64,000 bases of DNA from Halopenitus salinus (lineage in GTDB: Archaea; Halobacteriota; Halobacteria; Halobacteriales; Haloferacaceae). Below, piece after piece: positions 59,061 to 64,000 of this stretch. The position numbers and the translations under genes are program-made. How positions within the stretch are numbered: position 1 is the first letter of the stretch; the number at the start of each line of letters is the position of its first letter. The notes below the pieces were generated by a model, which had not been told where the DNA came from, made no database searches, and worked only from the letters and a program-made list of their open reading frames with translations. The stretch lies in contig NZ_JBHSXL010000006.1 in NCBI RefSeq assembly GCF_042662125.1, positions 341,145-405,144 on the forward strand, written 5' to 3'.

Positions 59061-59432
59061 ATGACGGGAACATCGTTCGCCCGGTCGTCGATCGACCGCG
59101 GACTCGAGATGGTCGTGGTCGCCGCGGGCGGCGCGATCGGCGCCGGCGCGCGGTACGGCGTCGAGCTGCTCGTCGGGCCGGTCGCGGGCACGTTCGCCGT
59201 GAACGTCGTCGGCGCGTTCGCGCTCGCGGTCATCACGGCTCGAGTCCTCGAGGGACGGCTCATGCTGTTCGCCGGCACCGGCGTGCTCTCCTCGTTTACC
59301 ACCTACAGCACGTTCGTCGCCGATGCCGTCTCGACCGACCCAGCGGTCGCGACCGGATACGTCGTGGCCAGCTACGTCGGTGGGTTCCTCGCGGCCGTCG
59401 CCGGACTCGCGGTGGGCGGGAGGTCCCGATGA
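59061..59432 (+). CDS. crcB: Fluoride channel subunit CrcB/Fluc (first of pair)
   Basis: A 123-aa, four-helix membrane protein of the Fluc family. It has AAGGAIGAGARYGVE in helix 1, NVVGAFAL (the conserved Asn) in helix 2 and SSFTTYSTF (the FTTxSTF fluoride-path motif) in helix 3. It lets fluoride out of the cell. The stop overlaps the second crcB by 4 bases (ATGA), so the pair may form a heterodimer. Confidence 0.94.
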   Translation: MTGTSFARSSIDRGLEMVVVAAGGAIGAGARYGVELLVGPVAGTFAVNVVGAFALAVITARVLEGRLMLFAGTGVLSSFTTYSTFVADAVSTDPAVATGYVVASYVGGFLAAVAGLAVGGRSR

Positions 59433-59773
59433 GCGTCGACGTCGCGAGCGTGGCGCTCGTCGCGGCCGGGGGCGCGATCGGCGCCGCGGCTCGCTACGTC
59501 GTCGGTCGGTTCACGCGTCGGACGGTGTTCGTCGTCAACGTGAGCGGCAGTCTGATTCTCGGCGTGACCCTGTCGGCCGCCGTGGGGGATTCCGCCGCGT
59601 TGGTCCTCGGCGTCGGCCTATGCGGGTCGTTCACGACGTTCTCGTCGTTCGCGCTCGAGACCGTCACGCGGGCGGAAGAACGCCCTCTCGAGGCGGCCGG
59701 CTACGCGGTCGGGACGCTCGCCGCGGCCGTCGGCGCGTTCCTCCTCGGGGGATACCTCGCCGGCGCGCTGTGA
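59429..59773 (+). CDS. crcB: Fluoride channel subunit CrcB/Fluc (second of pair)
   Basis: A 114-aa paralogue with AAGGAIGAAARYVVG, NVSGSLILG and GSFTTFSSF at the same positions as the first subunit. Bacteria and archaea with two coupled genes usually build an antiparallel heterodimer from them. It ends GGYLAGAL. No fluoride riboswitch is visible upstream. Confidence 0.94.
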   Translation: MSVDVASVALVAAGGAIGAAARYVVGRFTRRTVFVVNVSGSLILGVTLSAAVGDSAALVLGVGLCGSFTTFSSFALETVTRAEERPLEAAGYAVGTLAAAVGAFLLGGYLAGAL

Positions 59774-59823
59774 GGCCGACCGGTCGAAAGCGATAGGGGA
59801 CCGTGGCGTCTATCGGGGACGTA

Positions 59824-60126
59824 ATGGAGACCGAGCGTGCCGACCGCGACGGAAGCGAGGTGGACGAGGGAGGCGGCGGGAACGATGTCGGGGGAGAGAC
59901 CGGCGATCCCGATCTGCGACTCGACGATCTCAGTCTGCCACAGCGGGTGTTCGTCGCGGCGGTACAGAACCCCTCTCGCGGCGTGTTCCTCGTGATCCTG
60001 ATCGGGTTCGCGTTCTCGTTTTTCATCGCGCTGTGGATGGCGTTCCCGCGGATCGGAGCGCTCGTGACCGGGATCGCGGTCGTGGTCGGCCTCCTCGTCA
60101 CGGCGGTGCTGGCGCTGTTGCGGTGA
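59824..60126 (+). CDS. Small two-helix membrane protein, unknown function
   Basis: A 100-aa protein. An acidic N-terminus (about 1-45, with a Gly-rich EGGGGNDVGGE) is followed by LSLPQRVFVAAVQNPSRG and two hydrophobic helices (VFLVILIGFAFSFFIALWM and LVTGIAVVVGLLVTAVLALL). Similar small proteins are widespread in haloarchaea. No function is known to me. Start METERADRD is preferred over the longer frame at 59803. Confidence 0.78.
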   Translation: METERADRDGSEVDEGGGGNDVGGETGDPDLRLDDLSLPQRVFVAAVQNPSRGVFLVILIGFAFSFFIALWMAFPRIGALVTGIAVVVGLLVTAVLALLR

Positions 60127-60255
60127 GAAGGGAGCGAAGGCGGAAGCGAAAAGTGGAATCGAGGGGCGTCGATCCGGATGGTCGGGCCCCGACGATCGCG
60201 AGTCGACAACTAAGGCCCGGCGACCGCCCTCGACGATCGAGGGTGGCGATCGGGA

Positions 60256-61107
60256 TCAGTACCGCGAGGGAACGAACGCGAACGCGATCAACATGAGGAC
60301 CGTCGCGCCGATGGTCCACCCGATACGCGTCAGGCCGGACATCCGCTGTTCGAACTGTCCGATCTCCGCCTGTTGAGCCTCGTAGGACTCGAGATTGCTC
60401 GAGAGCACGACCGTCGAGCTGTCGGGGAAGATCGCGACGAAGGTCGTGTTGCCCAGGGTCACCTGTCCCTGCGGGGTCAACTCGGCGGACATCGTCTGGG
60501 TCGTCTCCCACTCGAGGACCGCCGCGCTCGCGCTCACGTTCGCGACGGCCGCGTCGTGGCCGTCGTAGGTGATCGTCTCGCCCTCGTCGATGCGGCGTTC
60601 CTCGGGCTCCGGGAAGTACTCGTCGGCGGGAACGAGCGTGGTCTCGCCGTCCTCGTCGGTGACGGCGACGTGTTCCTCCCCGTTTCGCATGTACGTCTGG
60701 TTGTCGGCGGCGGAGTCGTTCTCGAGGATGGCCTGGCGGTCGAGCACCTCCTGGAGGGTGAACGCGCTCGGGTCCTCGCCCTCGATGACGACCCGCCACT
60801 CGTCCTCCTCGTAGGTCACGGTGGAGTTATTGGCCCACTCGGCCGACTCGGTGACGGTCTCGTTCCACTCGAGCGTCCCGGACAGCGTCACCGTCTCGCT
60901 CCCGTGGCCGCCCTCCTCGACGTTCTCGGTCACGTCGGCGACGGTGTAGGTCTGTCCCGCGTGATCGAAGGAGCCGCCCGCACCGCCCTCGTATGCGGGA
61001 TCCTCGAACGAGACCTCCGGGGAGTCGGCGGTCGCCACGAGTCCACCGGCCGCCGCGCCGACGACGAGAAGGAGCGCGACGTACACGGTTACAGCGCGTC
61101 GTTGCAT
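60256..61107 (-). CDS. Secreted/membrane protein with N-terminal signal and C-terminal helix
   Basis: A 283-aa protein. A signal-like N-terminus (MQRRAVTVYVALLLVVGAAA) is followed by an acidic beta-rich ectodomain with many NxT/NxS sites (WNETV, NNST, NQTY, NVSA, NTTF), a short coiled coil (LESYEAQQAEIGQFEQRM) and a last helix (IGWTIGATVLMLIAFAFV). It appears to be anchored in the membrane with most of the chain outside and may be N-glycosylated. No family is recognised. ATG 61107 is the natural start; the much longer frame upstream runs through the helicase region and is not credible. Confidence 0.82.
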   Translation of the reverse strand: MQRRAVTVYVALLLVVGAAAGGLVATADSPEVSFEDPAYEGGAGGSFDHAGQTYTVADVTENVEEGGHGSETVTLSGTLEWNETVTESAEWANNSTVTYEEDEWRVVIEGEDPSAFTLQEVLDRQAILENDSAADNQTYMRNGEEHVAVTDEDGETTLVPADEYFPEPEERRIDEGETITYDGHDAAVANVSASAAVLEWETTQTMSAELTPQGQVTLGNTTFVAIFPDSSTVVLSSNLESYEAQQAEIGQFEQRMSGLTRIGWTIGATVLMLIAFAFVPSRY

Positions 61108-61241
61108 GGTTCGAGCATGGGTCACCGTCCGTATAACCGTTACTTTCCGTCCACGAACCGAGCCGCCGACGGCGCCGACGTGTCCCGATGTCGACTCCTC
61201 GAGTGCGCCCCGGTATCGACTCCTCGGAGGGACCTGAAGGC

Positions 61242-63998
61242 TCACCCATCGAGCAGCGAGGCCAACCGGCGCTCGACGACGGCCGGCGGCCACTCCGACG
61301 TGACGGTTTCGCGCTCGACGCCGAACGTCTCGACGGTTCCCGAGACGGGAGCCGACCTGGACGGGGCGTGCCGTTCGAAGAGGTAGGCGTAGGACGCCAC
61401 CTGTAGCTCGTAGCGCCGCCGGGTCTCCGGGGTCGGCTCGGCCAAGGCGATCTTGGCGTCGACCACGGAGCGCTCGCCGGCGGGCGACTCGAGAACGAAG
61501 TCGGCCGTGCCGTGGATCTCGAACTCGACGTCGTCGACGACGACGAGCCCGTCGACGGATCGTTCGATCGCGACGAGATCGCCGCGTTCGATCCGCGCCC
61601 ACAGCTCGGAGGCGAGGAAGTCCTCGAGGATCGCCTCGCGGAAGAACTCGAACAGCTCCTCGCGTTCCCGGTCGTCGGTCCGGGGCGAGTGCTCGCGAAG
61701 CGTCTCCTCGAAAAGCCGGCGAATCTCCGGCGTGGAGTCGCGAACGGCGTCGCCAGCGGGGAATCGCTCGGCGATCCCGGTGAGCACCTCGTGGAGACAC
61801 GTGCCCACGTCGTCGGGGCCAAGCCGGTCGAACCGCAGCGGGAGGTCGGCATCCACGTCGTTGGTCGCCGTGTGTAGCGCCCGTCCGAGGAGGTGATCGA
61901 GGACGAACCCGTCGGGATCCTCGGTGAGCGGGTACACGGTGCTCGGATTCACGAACCGCGGGAGCCAGGCGGGAAGCCCCCCGCGGCGGGGCGGCGTGAC
62001 CGCCACGTCCGGCGTGCGGGACGTCCGCGGGGCGTCGCGCGTCGCGAGGAGATCGACGTCGTTGACGCCGACCTCGAAGGGACCGGCGGGGGAGCCGTCC
62101 GCTCCGCCGGCGGAGTAGCCGTCCGTCTCCTCGCCCGAAAACGCGAGTCCCTCCCGGAGCGCATCGAGCCACCGATCCCGCGGGCGCTCCCCGCCCGGAA
62201 GTGACCGTGGGAGCGGAAGAACGAGATGTTCGCGGGCGCGCGTGAGTGCCACGTACAGCAACCGCCACGCTTCGGCCCGCTCGCGAGCAGCGGCCCGTCG
62301 GAGACGGTCGGGCCCGACGAGCGCGGTCGAGGACCCCGACTCGAGGACGTCGTCGCGCCAGCGGGCGGTCATCCACCGGAGCCCGACGTCGGGGTCGCGC
62401 GTGTCCGCCGGATCGTAGAGCCCGTTCGCGAACGGCGGAAGCGAAACGTTCCGGGGGACGTCGACGTTCGTCGGCGGTGCGAGCCCGGCGAAACGCCCAC
62501 GTGTGAGAAGACGGGTCGACTGGACGCCGTGTTTCCACACGTCGAAGCCCGGGTTCGCGAGGACGACGACGTCGGCCTCGTCTCCCTTCACGTCGTGGAT
62601 CGTGCGAAACTCGACGTCGGGGTCGGTTCCGGCCGTACTCGGCTGGTTCGGGCCGAACGAGGGGTTCTCACGGAAGGGGGCCGCAAGCGTCGCGAGTTCG
62701 CGCGGCGGAAGCCGCTCTTCGGCCTCCCACTCGGAGAGCGTGTCGACGAGCGCGTCGAGGTTCCCGACGCGTCGTTCGGGATCCACCTCGGGAAACAGTC
62801 CGTGCGGGTCGGCCCGCAACGCAAGCTCCGCGATGACGTCCTCGACGTAGGTCGTCGCCGGACGCGAGCGGGTTCGGTCCCGACGATCCCGGAGCGTCGA
62901 GAGCGCGTCGAGGACGTGTTTTTGCGCGCTCGTGGGCGCACACCCGGCGCGAACGGCACCGATCTCCCCGTCCGCGTTTCGGATCGCCGACTCGAGTTCC
63001 TCGAGCCCAAGCGGGGAGTCGACGAACAGGTCGATCGTTCGATCCGGGCTGGCCGGAGCGACGAGCCACGCGCAGACGTCGAGGACCGCCTCGACGAGCG
63101 GGCACGCGAAAAGCGGCTCGCTCGCGTTGCGCACGCGAAGTCCCGCCTCGGCGAACGCGTCCGCGTACGCGTCCATCCACGTGGACCACCGAAACAGGAC
63201 GACGATATCGAGCGGATCGCCGGCGTCGTCGAGGAACGTGCCGTCCGCGAGCCCCTTCGAGACGAACGTGGCGAGCGCCGCCGCCTCGCCGCGACCCTCC
63301 ACCGGGTCGATCCACGCGTGGGAATCGGAGTCCGCCCCCATCGGCTCGAAGGCCGCGACGTGGACGTTGTTCCCGTCGGTCGAGTCCCGGTCGGGATCGA
63401 GTCCAGGATAGGCGACCGCCATGTCGCCCACGTCACCGCGTGCCGGGTCCGTGAGCGCCGGCTCGGCGATCGCGTCGATCGCGGCGGCCACGTCCGGACG
63501 ACAGCGATAGGTCGTGGTCGCGGTTCGATGCTCGTGGACGTCCCAGTCGATTCCGAGGTACGCTCCGTCCGCTATCGCCGACCGGAAGAGCGACGGGTCC
63601 GCGTGCCGCCAGCCGTAGATGCTCTGGAGGGTATCGCCCGAGACGAACACGCGCGCGTCGGATGTGACGAGACGCGAGAGCGCGGCGTGTTGGATCGCGG
63701 AGACGTCCTGTGCCTCGTCGACGATCAGACTCCGGATCCGGGTCCGGTAGCGTCGCCGGATCCGGATTCGATCGGCGTCGTCGACGTCGACGTCGACGTC
63801 GATGCCAACGTCATCGATCCGGCCGTCGAAGTAGGCGTCGACGAGGTAGGCGACGTCCGTATGCGAGACGACGCCCCGCTCGCGGACGGCGTCCCGATAG
63901 GCCGCACGGTACGCCTCCAGAACGGTCCCGAAGTCGTCGAGGCGGGCGCGCCACGCCGCGTGCAGTCGCGCGTCCGCCTCGACGAGACGGTGACGGGT
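61242..63998 (-). CDS. UvrD/AddA-like helicase-nuclease, C-terminal part (cut by right edge)
   Basis: The frame stays open to the right edge, so the N-terminus with Walker A is outside. About 919 codons are visible. The helicase has motif II LIVDEAQDVS, motif III VSGDTLQSIYGWRHAD, motif V EFRTIHDVKGDEADVVV and motif VI LLYVALTRAREHLVLP. The C-terminal part has a PD-(D/E)XK nuclease with EFEIHGTADFVLE and SVVDAKIAL, as in AddA/RecB and Cas4-like domains. Such enzymes process DNA ends. Near 63775-63805 a short (GTCGAC)n run encodes an Asp-Val repeat. Confidence 0.9.
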   Translation of the reverse strand, partial: TRHRLVEADARLHAAWRARLDDFGTVLEAYRAAYRDAVRERGVVSHTDVAYLVDAYFDGRIDDVGIDVDVDVDDADRIRIRRRYRTRIRSLIVDEAQDVSAIQHAALSRLVTSDARVFVSGDTLQSIYGWRHADPSLFRSAIADGAYLGIDWDVHEHRTATTTYRCRPDVAAAIDAIAEPALTDPARGDVGDMAVAYPGLDPDRDSTDGNNVHVAAFEPMGADSDSHAWIDPVEGRGEAAALATFVSKGLADGTFLDDAGDPLDIVVLFRWSTWMDAYADAFAEAGLRVRNASEPLFACPLVEAVLDVCAWLVAPASPDRTIDLFVDSPLGLEELESAIRNADGEIGAVRAGCAPTSAQKHVLDALSTLRDRRDRTRSRPATTYVEDVIAELALRADPHGLFPEVDPERRVGNLDALVDTLSEWEAEERLPPRELATLAAPFRENPSFGPNQPSTAGTDPDVEFRTIHDVKGDEADVVVLANPGFDVWKHGVQSTRLLTRGRFAGLAPPTNVDVPRNVSLPPFANGLYDPADTRDPDVGLRWMTARWRDDVLESGSSTALVGPDRLRRAAARERAEAWRLLYVALTRAREHLVLPLPRSLPGGERPRDRWLDALREGLAFSGEETDGYSAGGADGSPAGPFEVGVNDVDLLATRDAPRTSRTPDVAVTPPRRGGLPAWLPRFVNPSTVYPLTEDPDGFVLDHLLGRALHTATNDVDADLPLRFDRLGPDDVGTCLHEVLTGIAERFPAGDAVRDSTPEIRRLFEETLREHSPRTDDREREELFEFFREAILEDFLASELWARIERGDLVAIERSVDGLVVVDDVEFEIHGTADFVLESPAGERSVVDAKIALAEPTPETRRRYELQVASYAYLFERHAPSRSAPVSGTVETFGVERETVTSEWPPAVVERRLASLLDG

Positions 63999-64000
63999 TT

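Noticed and set aside
61108..62538. 760-aa fusion frame upstream of the 283-aa secreted protein
   Set aside because: The extra part lies out of frame inside the helicase-nuclease gene and is Arg-rich; the signal peptide at 61107 marks the true start.

Overview
The window is chromosomal DNA from a haloarchaeon, most like Halorubrum or a close relative (inferred from protein character). The DNA is very GC-rich and the proteins are strongly acidic. Many starts are leaderless, with a TATA box 22-30 bases upstream of the start codon. There are Tat-type lipoproteins (SRRxF...LAGC), small families found only in haloarchaea, a bacterial-type LeuRS, and archaeal marker genes (L10e, MptD, NucS, KaiC-like ATPase, type II GAPDH). 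Long opposite-strand ORFs run through most genes; these are GC artefacts and were left out.

Layout. 1-2.9 kb: end of a membrane protein, an alpha/beta hydrolase and a polytopic membrane protein. 2.9-6.6 kb: an A+T-richer accessory patch. It holds an IS-like hairpin scar, an ATPase-nuclease (DUF234 type), an interrupted partial copy of tRNA-Phe, tRNA-Phe, a protein with three copies of a PD-(D/E)XK-type module, a 67-aa protein and tRNA-Pro. 6.7-15.7 kb: Ski2-like helicase, geranylgeranyl-reductase-family flavoprotein, a KaiC-like ATPase/histidine kinase pair, a YgfZ/GcvT-like protein, a winged-helix protein and MptD. 15.7-21.5 kb: a secreted or anchored nuclease, a PsrB/PsrC-like (NrfC/NrfD) respiratory module without a catalytic subunit, and an Mrp/ApbC ATPase. 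21.5-27.5 kb: lipoprotein, thioesterase, tRNA-Val with upstream repeats, DUF192 protein, ABC exporter, creatininase-family protein, DUF5790 protein and tRNA-Arg. 27.7-30.8 kb: a UvrD-type helicase overlapping an apparently metal-dead M24 protein.

30.8-37.6 kb: a complete phosphate uptake operon on the minus strand, pstS-pstC-pstA-pstB-phoU-phoU2, with an inverted-repeat-rich control region and two coiled-coil proteins on its far side. 40-45.3 kb: riboflavin synthase, LeuRS, DUF2085, TM2 and cold-shock proteins. 45.5-49.9 kb: an enolase-superfamily dehydratase/racemase, NucS, L10e, a RimK-like ATP-grasp ligase and Hsp20. 50-53.4 kb: gapI-pgk convergent with the archaeal gapII, so the glycolytic and gluconeogenic GAPDHs sit side by side. 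53.6-64 kb: an aminopeptidase T-like protein, a zinc-finger protein, tandem PCMT paralogues, a 20-bp minisatellite, a HerA-like ATPase, a two-gene Fluc (CrcB) fluoride channel, two membrane proteins and an AddA/UvrD-like helicase-nuclease cut by the right edge.

The most unusual pattern concerns three tRNA genes (Phe, Val, Arg). Each has, next to its 3' end, partial copies of its own 3' part joined to hairpins whose stems differ but whose 11-nt loops are nearly the same (TCGCTTCGCTC-like). At tRNA-Val three such units of about 60 nt stand in a row. No ordinary IS or known element explains this from the sequence alone.
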